34,151 bases of DNA from Fen-999 sp041480065 (GTDB lineage: Bacteria > Pseudomonadota > Gammaproteobacteria > Burkholderiales > Rhodocyclaceae): assembly GCA_041480065.1 (NCBI GenBank), contig JBGOZF010000046.1:1-34151 (forward strand), given 5' to 3'. Position numbers and translations under genes: made by a program. Positions 15,582 to 23,494 of this stretch are shown here, in pieces. Below the pieces are notes generated by a model. It made no database searches and was not told the origin of the DNA. It was given only the letters and a program-made list of their open reading frames with translations. Position 1 is the stretch's first letter; the number at the start of each line of letters is the position of its first letter.

Positions 15582-16421
15582 TCAGTCGCTGCTGTCGAGG
15601 CGATAACCGGCGCCGGCGTCGAGCCCGAGCGCCGTGACCAGATAAGGCAGCACTTCGGCGAGCGTCTCGGCTAGGGTCCATGGCGGATTGACGACGAACA
15701 TGCCGCTGCCATGCATGCCGAAGCCATCCGGCGCAGGCGTCTGCACGGTCAGGCTGGCGTGGAGCCACTTGACGTGCAGCTTCTTGAGCTTCTCCGGCAA
15801 CTGGCGCGCGTCGCCGCGCTGTAGTTGCGGATACCAGACCGCGAAGGTGCCGGTCGCGAAGCGGCTCACGGCCTCCTTGAGCGCTGCGGGCACGCGCAGG
15901 TAATCGCGCTTGTCCTCGTAGGCCGGGTCGATCAGCACCAGGCCGCGCCGTGGTGGCGGCGGCAGCACCGACTTGATCTCGATGAAGCCGTCCACCTGGC
16001 GCGATGCGACGCGCCGCTCTTCGCCGGCGAAGGTCTTTTCAAGCAGGCGGAAATCCGTGCTGTGCAGTTCGAACAGGCGCAGACGGTCGTCCGGCCGCAT
16101 GACCCGGAATGCCAGCCACGGCGAACCGGGATAATGCCGCAGCCGGCCATCGGGATTCATCGTCCGCACCAGGTCGACGAAGTCGGCGAGGGCTTCCGGC
16201 AGGTCGGTCCGGTTCCACAAACGGCCGATGCCGGTCTCGAACTCGGCGTTCTTCTTCGCATACTCGGAATCCAGCTTGTAGCGTCCCGCACCGGCATGGG
16301 TGTCGATGACCCAGTAGGGCTTGTCCTTCTGGTTCAGGTAGCGCAGCAACTGAACCAGGATGCAGTGCTTGAGAACGTCGGCGTGATTGCCGGCGTGAAA
16401 GGCGTGGCGGTAGCTGAGCAT
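15582..16421 (-). CDS. rlmJ: RlmJ, 23S rRNA m6A2030 methyltransferase
   Basis: 279 residues, the family length. The start MLSYRHAFHAGNHADVLKHC is a signature of RlmJ (YhiR). THAGAGRY (about 41-48) contributes to AdoMet binding, and DPAY at 165-168 is the catalytic motif IV (DPPY in most members, Ala here). The C-terminal MHGSGMFVVNPPWTL also fits. It methylates A2030 of 23S rRNA. It is convergent with the EAL gene and divergent from the pseudouridine synthase, with a dispersed repeat in the shared upstream region. Both neighbours on that side act on 23S rRNA. Confidence 0.95.
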   Translation of the reverse strand: MLSYRHAFHAGNHADVLKHCILVQLLRYLNQKDKPYWVIDTHAGAGRYKLDSEYAKKNAEFETGIGRLWNRTDLPEALADFVDLVRTMNPDGRLRHYPGSPWLAFRVMRPDDRLRLFELHSTDFRLLEKTFAGEERRVASRQVDGFIEIKSVLPPPPRRGLVLIDPAYEDKRDYLRVPAALKEAVSRFATGTFAVWYPQLQRGDARQLPEKLKKLHVKWLHASLTVQTPAPDGFGMHGSGMFVVNPPWTLAETLAEVLPYLVTALGLDAGAGYRLDSSD

Positions 16422-16457
16422 GGGAGCGGTAGAATCAACGGCTGTCGAATAATCGGA

Positions 16458-16571
16458 TCACCGCAGAGAACGCAGAGGACACAGAGAAAGGCACTTCGAG
16501 AAAGCACAGGTCCGACCTGCCTTTCTGCATTGAATCTGTTTTCTCTGTGCTCTCTGCGTTCTCTGCGGTGA
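16458..16571. repeat. dispersed inverted repeat, copy C (rlmJ-rluF divergent spacer)
   Basis: Inverted arms of 31 bases, at 16458-16488 and 16541-16571, differ at two positions. They begin TCACCGCAGAGAACGCAG and consist of the same CGCAGAGAA-type units as copies A and B. The 52-base core is not similar to the cores of the other copies. It fills almost all of the 165 bp between two divergent genes, so promoters must lie within or right beside it. Confidence 0.87.
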
Positions 16572-16586
16572 ACATGAATTTTCAGC

Positions 16587-17324
16587 ATGAATGATACGCA
16601 GGGTATACGGATTTCGAAGTTGATGGCCGAGCGCGGCCTCTGTTCCCGCCGCGAGGCCGATGCCTATATCGAACGCGGACTGGTGTTCGTCAATGGCGAA
16701 CGGGTGACCCAGCTCGGCACCCGTGCCGCCGCCGATGCCGCGATCACGCTGGCCAACGAAGCGCGCGCGCAACAGGCGCGGCAGGCGACCATCCTGCTGC
16801 ACAAGCCGGTCGGCTACGTCTCCGGCCAGGCCGAGGATGGTCACAAGCCCGCCGTGACCCTGGTCTTGCCTGGAACGCAGCAGGCTGACGACAAGACGCA
16901 GCGCTTTCAACCGGCGCACCTGCGCGGACTGGCGCCGGCGGGCCGGCTCGACATCGATTCCACCGGACTCCTGGTGCTGACCCAGGATGGCCGCATCGCC
17001 CGCCAGTTGATCGGCGACAACTCCGGCATCGAAAAGGAATACCTGGTGCGCGTGGAAGGCAAGCTCGACGCCCACCAACTGGCGCTGCTCAATCACGGGC
17101 TTTCTCTCGATGACCGCCAATTGCGGCCCGCGCGCGTGGAGTGGGCCAACGAGGATCAATTGCGCTTCATCCTCAAGGAAGGGCGCAAGCGCCAGATCCG
17201 TCGCATGTGCGAACTGGTCGGGCTGAAGGTCACGGGTTTGAAGCGCGTGCGCATCGGCCGCGTGCGGCTGGGCGACCTGCCGCTCGGGCAGTGGCGCTAC
17301 CTGCGACCGGATGAAGGATTCTGA
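16587..17324 (+). CDS. rluF: RsuA/RluF-family pseudouridine synthase
   Basis: 245 residues. The N-terminal S4 RNA-binding domain (RISKLMAERGLCSRREADAYIERGLVFVNGERV, about 8-40) leads into a catalytic domain with ILLHKPVGYVSG and GRLDIDSTGLLVLTQDG, in which Asp122 is the catalytic aspartate. KEYLVRVEG, KEGRKRQIRRMCE and LKRVRIGRVRLG complete the family pattern. RluF modifies U2604 of 23S rRNA; the exact target here could be another of this subfamily. The clpX-like gene starts 13 bp later with its own ribosome site, suggesting a two-gene operon. Confidence 0.85.
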   Translation: MNDTQGIRISKLMAERGLCSRREADAYIERGLVFVNGERVTQLGTRAAADAAITLANEARAQQARQATILLHKPVGYVSGQAEDGHKPAVTLVLPGTQQADDKTQRFQPAHLRGLAPAGRLDIDSTGLLVLTQDGRIARQLIGDNSGIEKEYLVRVEGKLDAHQLALLNHGLSLDDRQLRPARVEWANEDQLRFILKEGRKRQIRRMCELVGLKVTGLKRVRIGRVRLGDLPLGQWRYLRPDEGF

Positions 17325-17337
17325 CGAGGAAGCCAAC

Positions 17338-18366
17338 ATGACCACCACGCAGCAACCGGTACTGGCCAAGGGCATGACGCCCAGTGCCATCGTCAAGTAT
17401 CTCGACCAATACGTCGTCGGTCAGGATGACGCCAAGAAGACGCTGGCCGTCGCCGTGTATTCGCACTACCGCAAGATCGAGCGCTCGCGCGCCGACGCGG
17501 TGGAACTGGCCAAGAGCAACATCCTGCTGGTCGGCTCCACGGGCACCGGCAAGACGCTCCTCTGCGAAACCTTGTCGAAAGCGCTGAACGTTCCGTTCGT
17601 GACGGTGGATGCGGTATCCATGGCGCAGACCGAGTACGTCAATGAGGAAATCGAAGCCATGCTGCGCCGTCTGCTCGACAAGGCGGATGGCGATGTCGCC
17701 CGCGCCCAGTGCGGCATCATCTTCGTCGACGAGGTCGACAAGCTGAAGGCGGTGAGCGGCCAGTCGCGCAGCGCCTCGGGTGAAGCCGTGCAGAACGCTT
17801 TGCTGAAGATCATGGAAGGCGCGCCGGTCCAGTTGAAGAACCACCAGTACATCGACACCTCCAACATCCTGTTCATCTGCGGCGGCGCCTTCGTCGGCCT
17901 GGAGAACATCCTGGTTCGGACGCACGCGTTCGGCTTCATCTCGGCATCCGAAGATGACAGCCAGAAGATCCTCGACCGCCTGAACGCGCGCGTGAAGCCG
18001 ACCGACTTGTTCGAGTTCGGCCTGATCCCGGAGTTCGCCGGCCGCCTGCCCATCGTCGCCCGGCTCCAGGACCTGTCGCGCGACAAGCTGGTCAGGATCA
18101 TGACCGAACCGCGCAATTCGGTTTACAAGCAGTTCCGGGAAATATTCGCCGAAGAGGGTGTCGAACTGGTCATCGAAAAAGAGGTGCTGGAGCAGATTGC
18201 CGACCTCGCCATCGAATACAAGATCGGCGCCCGCAGCCTGCGCGGCATTTTCGAGGAGATGATCACGCCGGTGCTCTACGTGGTGCCCGACAGCCCGGAT
18301 ATTCAGCGCGTGGTCATCACCTCCCTGTTCGAAGAGCCGCAGTTCGTTCGTGGCACTCGCGCGTGA
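17338..18366 (+). CDS. ClpX-like AAA+ ATPase lacking the zinc domain
   Basis: 342 residues from ATG 17338 (GAGGAAG upstream). The sequence begins directly at the AAA+ module (TPSAIVKYLDQYVVGQDDAKKTLAVAVYSHYR), so the ClpX zinc-binding domain is missing. Walker A is GSTGTGKT (66-73) and Walker B IIFVDEVD (127-134). ICGGAFVGLE, GLIPEFAGRLP and IGARSLRGIFEE are ClpX hallmarks. Loops that matter for function differ: pore loop GYVG is EYVN (99-102), the RKH-loop region is shortened (APVQLKNHQYIDT), and the ClpP-docking IGF is FGF (198-200). It is probably an unfoldase or remodeller with other substrates, perhaps independent of ClpP. No clpP lies in the window. Confidence 0.9.
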   Translation: MTTTQQPVLAKGMTPSAIVKYLDQYVVGQDDAKKTLAVAVYSHYRKIERSRADAVELAKSNILLVGSTGTGKTLLCETLSKALNVPFVTVDAVSMAQTEYVNEEIEAMLRRLLDKADGDVARAQCGIIFVDEVDKLKAVSGQSRSASGEAVQNALLKIMEGAPVQLKNHQYIDTSNILFICGGAFVGLENILVRTHAFGFISASEDDSQKILDRLNARVKPTDLFEFGLIPEFAGRLPIVARLQDLSRDKLVRIMTEPRNSVYKQFREIFAEEGVELVIEKEVLEQIADLAIEYKIGARSLRGIFEEMITPVLYVVPDSPDIQRVVITSLFEEPQFVRGTRA

Positions 18367-18479
18367 CGTGGGAATCCATTCATTTCATGCTTTGCTCTTG
18401 ACGGGGCGCTGTCCTTAGGATTGCAGTGTGGCGCCGTTCTGTGCTGGTCTTGAGCCGGACGGTGGTGCTATCCTTCGGC

Positions 18480-18505
18480 GTGAATGTATTCAGGATAGTA
18501 TTCAC
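18480..18505. promoter_or_regulatory. repeat cluster before the yjjJ-like gene, possible operator
   Basis: GTGAAT (18480-18485) and ATTCAC (18500-18505) form an inverted repeat with 14 bases between. Inside it GTATTCA occurs twice, 12 bp apart (18486-18492 and 18498-18504). The block abuts the ATG at 18506, as the operator does at hipB. The encoded protein has its own N-terminal DNA-binding-like domain, so autoregulation is plausible. No ribosome site is visible between the block and the ATG. Confidence 0.45.
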
Positions 18506-19861
18506 ATGCGCACTCGAAGAATCTGGCCGGAGCACCTCATGGCTTCGTTGGCTGCGTGCGGCGGCACGGCTACCCCGGCGCAGTTGATCGCTGCGCTGAG
18601 TGTTAGCCAGCCGACGCTTTCGCGCTTGGTGCGGCTGACGATGCCGCGTGTGCTGGCCCTCGGCCGTGGCAAGGCGACGCGCTATGGTCTGCTGCGCGAA
18701 TTGCCGGGCGTGGGCAGTCGCCTGCCGGTCTATGGCGTCAATAGGGCGGGCAAGGTGGTCCGCTATGCCGAACTACTGCGTCTGTACGGTGGCAAGACAG
18801 TGTTCCGTGGCGCGGACGGGAGCGAGGCGATTTACGACGATCTACCCTGGTTCATCGACGACATGCGGCCGCAGGGGTTTCTCGGCCGCGTGTTTGCGCG
18901 CTCGCTGGCGGCGCTGAGGGTGCCGGACGACCCGCGGCAATGGAGCGCCGACGACACGCTGCTGGCCCTTTCGCAACATGGCGAGGACTGCATCGGCAAC
19001 CTGATCCTCGGCGATGCGTCTCTGGCGCGCTACCTGGAGCGGGCGACGCAGGCGGCGTTGCCGGTGGCGCGCGACCAATACCCGGCCCTGGCCATGGCGA
19101 CCTTGCAGGGCGAAATGCCGGGCTCGTCGGCGGGTGGCGAACAACCGAAATTCACCTGTGCCGGTCGGGCCGAGGATGGCCAGATCAGCCATGTGCTCGT
19201 GAAGTTTTCGCCGCCGCTGGCTGAGGGGACGGTAGCGCGTCGCTGGGGCGATCTGCTGGTATGTGAGCACCTGGCGCTGGAGACGCTGCGAGCGGCAGAC
19301 TTGCCCGCAGCGCGCAGCAGCTTGCTGGAAATCGGCGGGCGGATCATGCTCGAAGTGCAGCGCTTCGATCGCACGGCACGCGGCCGCATCGGCATCGTCT
19401 CGGCCGCCGCCATCGAGGCTCAGTTCGTCGGCGGCGCCGGGACATGGATGCAGCTCGGTACCACCCTGGCTGCGCAGGGCCGACTGGCGCAAGCCGATGC
19501 GGCTCGCTTGGCGACCATGGAGCTCTTCGGCGCCATGATCGGCAACAGCGACATGCACCTGGGTAACGTGTCCTTCTTCACCGACGAACGCTTTGCCCTG
19601 GCACCGACTTACGACATGCTGCCGATGCGCCTCGCGCCCGCCGGACGCGGCGAAGTCCTGCGCTACTGGTCGGCGCCGGCGATGCCCGGTTTCACGCACG
19701 ACAATCGAAGCCATTGGCTCCGCGCCGCCAGCCTGGCCGAGCGTTTCTGGCGATCGGTCACGAATGAGGGGCGGCTCGGAAAGCGTGTGGACCCGGCGGC
19801 AGATTCGTTCCTGGAGGCAATCTCGCTAGCCAGGCAGCGCTGCGAACTACTGGTGCCGTAA
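18506..19861 (+). CDS. yjjJ: YjjJ-type HipA kinase with N-terminal helix-turn-helix
   Basis: 451 residues from ATG 18506. The first 65 residues form a winged-helix-like module (TPAQLIAALSVSQPTLSRLVRLTMPRVLALGRGKATRYGL), which is typical of YjjJ and absent from classical HipA. The kinase part has SSAGGEQPKF as the phosphate loop, IGNSDMHLGNVSFF (Asp349, Asn354) as the catalytic loop and LAPTYDMLPMRLAP with Asp370. It should be an active Ser/Thr kinase that carries its own DNA-binding part, and no separate hipB is adjacent. The target is unknown. It ends 12 bp from the convergent GNAT gene, with no terminator visible between. Confidence 0.88.
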   Translation: MRTRRIWPEHLMASLAACGGTATPAQLIAALSVSQPTLSRLVRLTMPRVLALGRGKATRYGLLRELPGVGSRLPVYGVNRAGKVVRYAELLRLYGGKTVFRGADGSEAIYDDLPWFIDDMRPQGFLGRVFARSLAALRVPDDPRQWSADDTLLALSQHGEDCIGNLILGDASLARYLERATQAALPVARDQYPALAMATLQGEMPGSSAGGEQPKFTCAGRAEDGQISHVLVKFSPPLAEGTVARRWGDLLVCEHLALETLRAADLPAARSSLLEIGGRIMLEVQRFDRTARGRIGIVSAAAIEAQFVGGAGTWMQLGTTLAAQGRLAQADAARLATMELFGAMIGNSDMHLGNVSFFTDERFALAPTYDMLPMRLAPAGRGEVLRYWSAPAMPGFTHDNRSHWLRAASLAERFWRSVTNEGRLGKRVDPAADSFLEAISLARQRCELLVP

Positions 19862-19873
19862 CGCGGCCGGGAG

Positions 19874-20323
19874 TTACAGGGGCTTGCGCAGCACGCGCAT
19901 CGCTGAGGGCAGAAAGCCCAGGCGCTCATAGAACGCCAACGCCAGCGCGTTGTCCTTGTCGGCGAGCAGGGTGACGCGGGCCATGCCTTGGTCCCTGGCC
20001 CAGGTGCAGATATGTTCCACGAGCTGGCGGCCGAGGCCGCCGCCGCGGTGTCTTGCACCAACGATGACGTCTTCCAGGAGCAGTACCCGCGAGCCTTGGG
20101 CGGTGCTGACGGTGATCAGGGCGTTGGCCATGCCGGCCACTTCACCGTCGACGCGCAGCACGAACAGTTTCCCGATGGCTGGCGTATCGAGGATGAGCTT
20201 GAGGCCGGCGATCTGCTTGGCGCGCTCGGGCTGGAAGTCGCTTTCGAGCGTGAATAGCTCGTAGAGCAGATCGGCCATTGCCGGTAGATCCGTTTCGGTG
20301 GCGAAGTCGATGGCGATATTCAT
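19874..20323 (-). CDS. GNAT-family N-acetyltransferase
   Basis: 149 residues from ATG 20323. The GNAT pattern is clear: FATETDLPAMADLLYELF, then the core strand VLLLEDVIVGARHRGGGLGRQLVEHI with the acetyl-CoA-binding R/Q-x-x-G-x-G/A type loop (RHRGGGLG), then VTLLADKDNALALAFYERLGF. The substrate is unknown. Its start overlaps the preceding TudS-like gene by four bases, and it is the last gene of the mod operon, so it is probably co-transcribed with molybdate transport. Longer readings upstream cross the TudS-like gene in a wrong frame. Confidence 0.88.
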   Translation of the reverse strand: MNIAIDFATETDLPAMADLLYELFTLESDFQPERAKQIAGLKLILDTPAIGKLFVLRVDGEVAGMANALITVSTAQGSRVLLLEDVIVGARHRGGGLGRQLVEHICTWARDQGMARVTLLADKDNALALAFYERLGFLPSAMRVLRKPL

Positions 20324-20928
20324 TGGCGAGGTTCCTGTCCTTGCGTCCGGGCGAGCAATTCGCGAAACCATATGAGGTCTTGCGCCAGCAACTCGGGGTC
20401 GTGATCGCGTATTCCCTTGAAGGTTGCCTTCAGGTTCCGCCTGTCGAGTTCGGCCTGGAGTTCCTTCATGAACACGCCGGAGTTCGTCGCCAACGCGGCG
20501 TCGCCAACGTGAACGGCACAGCCGGGGCTCTGCGGATTGCCGCCCAGGATGGCCATGAGTTGATAGCCTTCTGCGAAGCACGCTTCGATGCGATCGACGA
20601 CATCGGTCGCAAGTTGCGCGCAACGTCGCCGGCCGGTTTCGGTATCGAGGGCGTCGCGGATCGTCTGCCCTGGTTGCCGCGTTCGCTTGAAGCCGAGGGC
20701 GGCAATTTCGGGGCACGGCATCTGCAATATGCCGACGTGGTGCTCCTGGCAGAGCTGAAGAAGCTCGAAGTTCATTGCCGGGAACCGGGCGGCGCCGGCA
20801 TCGCGGGCATTCTGGTTGAGGATGCAGTCGATGACGGCGACGAAGCGCTTGCCTCGGACATCCTGGGCACGGCCGGCCCCTCTGGACGAGTTGATGAGGG
20901 ACTTCAGCAGGGAGAGCGGCGAGGTCAT
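20320..20928 (-). CDS. TudS/DUF523-related putative desulfidase
   Basis: 202 residues. The start region VAVIDCILNQNARDAGAARFPAMNFELLQLCQEHHVGILQMPCPE carries a CILNQNxR motif and a second PCPE cysteine. This is the arrangement of DUF523/TudS-related proteins, in which cysteines hold a [4Fe-4S] cluster that removes sulfur from thiolated compounds. A third cysteine lies further on (about residue 110 or 140). It begins two bases after modC and overlaps the GNAT gene, so it is part of the mod operon. A thiomolybdate or thiolated ligand is an attractive but untested substrate. Confidence 0.75.
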   Translation of the reverse strand: MTSPLSLLKSLINSSRGAGRAQDVRGKRFVAVIDCILNQNARDAGAARFPAMNFELLQLCQEHHVGILQMPCPEIAALGFKRTRQPGQTIRDALDTETGRRRCAQLATDVVDRIEACFAEGYQLMAILGGNPQSPGCAVHVGDAALATNSGVFMKELQAELDRRNLKATFKGIRDHDPELLAQDLIWFRELLARTQGQEPRQ

Positions 20929-20930
20929 GA

Positions 20931-22001
20931 TTATCCGATGAGCGCCACGGCCTTGATCTGCACCCAGACGGAAAGGTCGGGCGCGAGTTGCAGGGCGGCG
21001 GCCGAGCGCCGGGTCAGGCGTGCCAGTACGGGCGCGCCGCCGGCATCGAGCTTGACCAGCATCAGCGCCGGATGGGTATCGTCGGCCAGCGCAATCACCG
21101 TCGCGGCGAAGGTGTTCATGATGCTGCTGCCGGTGATCTTCTCATGCGCGATGCTGACGTCGCGAGCAAGGATACGCACGCGCACGTGTTTGCCGATGGC
21201 AATGCCTTGGTCGCGTACCCAAAGGCTGCCGCCGGGAAACTCGACGCGGGCGAGGTGCCACTCGGTGTCGTGTTCGGCCACCACGGCGTCCAGCACCACG
21301 CCCGTGTCTTCGCCGAGGCGGATGGGCAGGTCGAGTCGCGTCAGGGTTTCGGCGAGCGGCCCGGCGCCGAGCACGCGGCCGTCTTCGAGCACCACCAGAT
21401 GGTCGGCGAGCCGCGCTACCTCGTCGGCGGCGTGGCTGACGTAGAGCACCGGAATCTCCAGTTCGTCGTGCAGGTGTTCGAGGTAGGGCAGGATCTCGTC
21501 CTTGCGCGCCTGGTCGAGCGCGGCGAGCGGCTCGTCCATCAGCAGCAGGCGCGGGCTGGTCAGCAGCGCGCGGGCGATGGCGACGCGCTGGCGTTCGCCG
21601 CCGGAGAGCCGGTCGGGCTTGCGTTCGAGCAGGTGGCCGATGCCCAGGAGTTCGATCGCTCGATCCCATTCGACGCGGCGCGCCGCGGCCGTAACCCGCT
21701 TCAAGCCGTATTCGAGGTTGGCGCGCACCGAGAGATGCGCGAACAGGTTCGCCTCCTGGAACACATAGCCGAGCGGCCGGCGATGCGTCGGCAGGAAGGT
21801 ACTGTCGTTCTGCCAGACTTCGCCGTCGATTTCGAGATGGCCTTGCGGCGCGCGTTCGAGTCCGGCGATACAGCGCAGCAGCGTCGTCTTGCCGGAGCCG
21901 GAGCGGCCGAAGAAGGCGCTGATGCCGCGGCTCGGCAATTCGACGTCGGCGTCGAGCGCGAAGCCCGGATAGCCGAGCTTGAAGCGGGCCTTGATGCTCA
22001 T
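20931..22001 (-). CDS. modC: ModC, molybdate ABC transporter ATPase
   Basis: 356 residues from ATG 22001, overlapping modB by four bases. Walker A is FGRSGSGKTT, the Q-loop YVFQEANLF, the signature LSGGERQRVAIARALL, and Walker B LLLMDEPLAALD. The C-terminal 65 residues (SIMNTFAATVIALADDTHPALMLVKLDAGGAPVLARLTRRSAAAL) form the molybdate-binding Mop/TOBE domain typical of ModC. It energises molybdate uptake through ModB. The in-frame sequence upstream of 22001 is out-of-frame modB and is not part of the protein. Confidence 0.96.
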   Translation of the reverse strand: MSIKARFKLGYPGFALDADVELPSRGISAFFGRSGSGKTTLLRCIAGLERAPQGHLEIDGEVWQNDSTFLPTHRRPLGYVFQEANLFAHLSVRANLEYGLKRVTAAARRVEWDRAIELLGIGHLLERKPDRLSGGERQRVAIARALLTSPRLLLMDEPLAALDQARKDEILPYLEHLHDELEIPVLYVSHAADEVARLADHLVVLEDGRVLGAGPLAETLTRLDLPIRLGEDTGVVLDAVVAEHDTEWHLARVEFPGGSLWVRDQGIAIGKHVRVRILARDVSIAHEKITGSSIMNTFAATVIALADDTHPALMLVKLDAGGAPVLARLTRRSAAALQLAPDLSVWVQIKAVALIG

Positions 22002-22672
22002 GGCCGCCGCCCGGCGGTATTCGATGCGTAGAGCACCAGCAGCACCAGGAAGGAGAAGATCACCATGCCGCCTGCAAGCCAGTGAGCCTGTGCGTATTCC
22101 AGCGCTTCGACGTGGTCGTAGATCTGCACCGAGACGACGCGGGTCTTGTCCGGGATGTTGCCGCCGATCATCAGTACGACGCCGAATTCGCCGATCGTAT
22201 GGGCAAAGCCGAGGATGGCAGCGGTGAGGAAACCGGGCTTCGCCAGCGGTATGGCGACGCTGAAGAAGGCGTCGAGCGGCGCCGCGCGCAGGGTGGCGGC
22301 GGCTTCCAGCGGCCGTTCGCCGAGCGCCTCGAAGGCATTCTGGATCGGCTGCACGACGAAGGGCATGGAGTAGAAGACTGAGGCCACTACGAGGCCCCAG
22401 AAGGTGAAGGGCAGGAGGCCGATGCCGGCCCATTGCGTGAATTGGCCGACCGGACCGTTGGGTCCCAGCACCAGAAGCAGATAGAAGCCCAGCACCGTCG
22501 GCGGCAGCACGATGGGCAACGCAACGACGGCGCCCACGGGACCTTTCCAGCCGGAGCGGGTGCGTGCCAGCCACCATGCGATGGGCGTGCCGATCAGCAG
22601 CAGGAGCAGGGTGGTGATCGTGGCGAGCTTGAGGGTGAGCCAGACGGCACCGAGGTCGGATGGGTTCAGCAT
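21998..22672 (-). CDS. modB: ModB, molybdate ABC transporter permease
   Basis: 224 residues from ATG 22672, the normal ModB length. Hydrophobic segments are evident: LTLKLATITTLLLLLIGTPIAWWLA, VVALPIVLPPTVLGFYLLLVL and the last MVIFSFLVLLVLYA. The cytoplasmic EAA-type loop reads EAAATLRAAPLDAFFSVAIPLAKPG, contacting ModC. It forms the inner-membrane channel. It overlaps modD by seven bases and modC by four. Confidence 0.96.
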   Translation of the reverse strand: MLNPSDLGAVWLTLKLATITTLLLLLIGTPIAWWLARTRSGWKGPVGAVVALPIVLPPTVLGFYLLLVLGPNGPVGQFTQWAGIGLLPFTFWGLVVASVFYSMPFVVQPIQNAFEALGERPLEAAATLRAAPLDAFFSVAIPLAKPGFLTAAILGFAHTIGEFGVVLMIGGNIPDKTRVVSVQIYDHVEALEYAQAHWLAGGMVIFSFLVLLVLYASNTAGRRP

Positions 22673-23493
22673 TGCTCGAATGCTACCGCGACATCGCGCG
22701 GCGGCGCCGTGTAGGGGGCGGAGGTCACCAGCAGGTCGGCGCCGGCGGCGGCATAGGCCGCGGCATTGTCCGCGCGCATGCCGCCGGCGGCGGCCAGGAG
22801 CACATGCGGAAAATCGACGCTCGCGGCTCGGCGGCAAGCGGCCACGTCGGCCGGAGAGAACTTTTCCAGTTGCAGCACGTCGGCCCCGGCCTGCCCCCAG
22901 ATCAGGGCTTCGGCGATATTCGCGACCTCGACCACGAGTTTCTTTTCCGGTTCGGCGTGTTTCACGCGGGCCACGGTTTGCGCCGGCGTTTCGGCGAGAA
23001 AGAGGCGGTGCTCGGCGAAGACCAGCAGGGTTTCCGACAAGCCGAGCCGGTGCATGGTCGCACCGCCGGCACGCACGGCCTTCACAGAGAGGGCTTTGGT
23101 GCCGGGCACATTCTTGCGCGTGCAGGCCACCGGCACGCCTTGCGCGGCAGCGACGATGGCGGCGGCGGCCGTGGCGATGCCACTGGCCCACTCCACCAGC
23201 ACCTGCGCGGTTTTCCATGCGTGGTGGAGGGCGGCGGCAGAGCCGGTGGCTTCCAGCAACGATCCCCCGGCTGCCAGCGCGTCGCCGCTGGCACACAGAA
23301 CACGGGCCGTGGCGCCGGCGAGAACGAAGAGCCGCGCTGCCTCCTCGACGGCGCAGACGGTCATGGCCTGGCGCGCGCGAAACGTCAGACGTGCGGGCGC
23401 ACTGCCGATGCGCAGCGTTGCGGTGGTGAGATCGCCGCAAGGGACGTCGTCGTCGAGCAGGCGGCCCAGGTCGGTGTCGGAAAGGACGATCAT
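22666..23493 (-). CDS. modD: ModD, phosphoribosyltransferase-like Mo-operon protein
   Basis: 275 residues related to quinolinate phosphoribosyltransferase. DDDVPCGDLTTATLRIG opens the family fold, TRKNVPGTKALSVKAVRAGGATMHRLGLSE carries the TRKT-like active-site region (TRKN here), and ADVLQLEKFSPADV and LLAAAGGMRADNAAAYAAAGADLLVTSAP follow. ModD is linked to molybdate transport operons in several bacteria, but its biochemical role is unsettled. It lies between the NifX-like gene and modB, with one- to seven-base junctions to both. Confidence 0.92.
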   Translation of the reverse strand: MIVLSDTDLGRLLDDDVPCGDLTTATLRIGSAPARLTFRARQAMTVCAVEEAARLFVLAGATARVLCASGDALAAGGSLLEATGSAAALHHAWKTAQVLVEWASGIATAAAAIVAAAQGVPVACTRKNVPGTKALSVKAVRAGGATMHRLGLSETLLVFAEHRLFLAETPAQTVARVKHAEPEKKLVVEVANIAEALIWGQAGADVLQLEKFSPADVAACRRAASVDFPHVLLAAAGGMRADNAAAYAAAGADLLVTSAPYTAPPRDVAVAFEQC

Positions 23494-23494
23494 C

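Noticed and set aside
20278..21444. Long plus-strand frame across the GNAT, TudS-like and modC genes
   Set aside because: It is antisense to three well-supported genes, has low-complexity composition and shows no family match.
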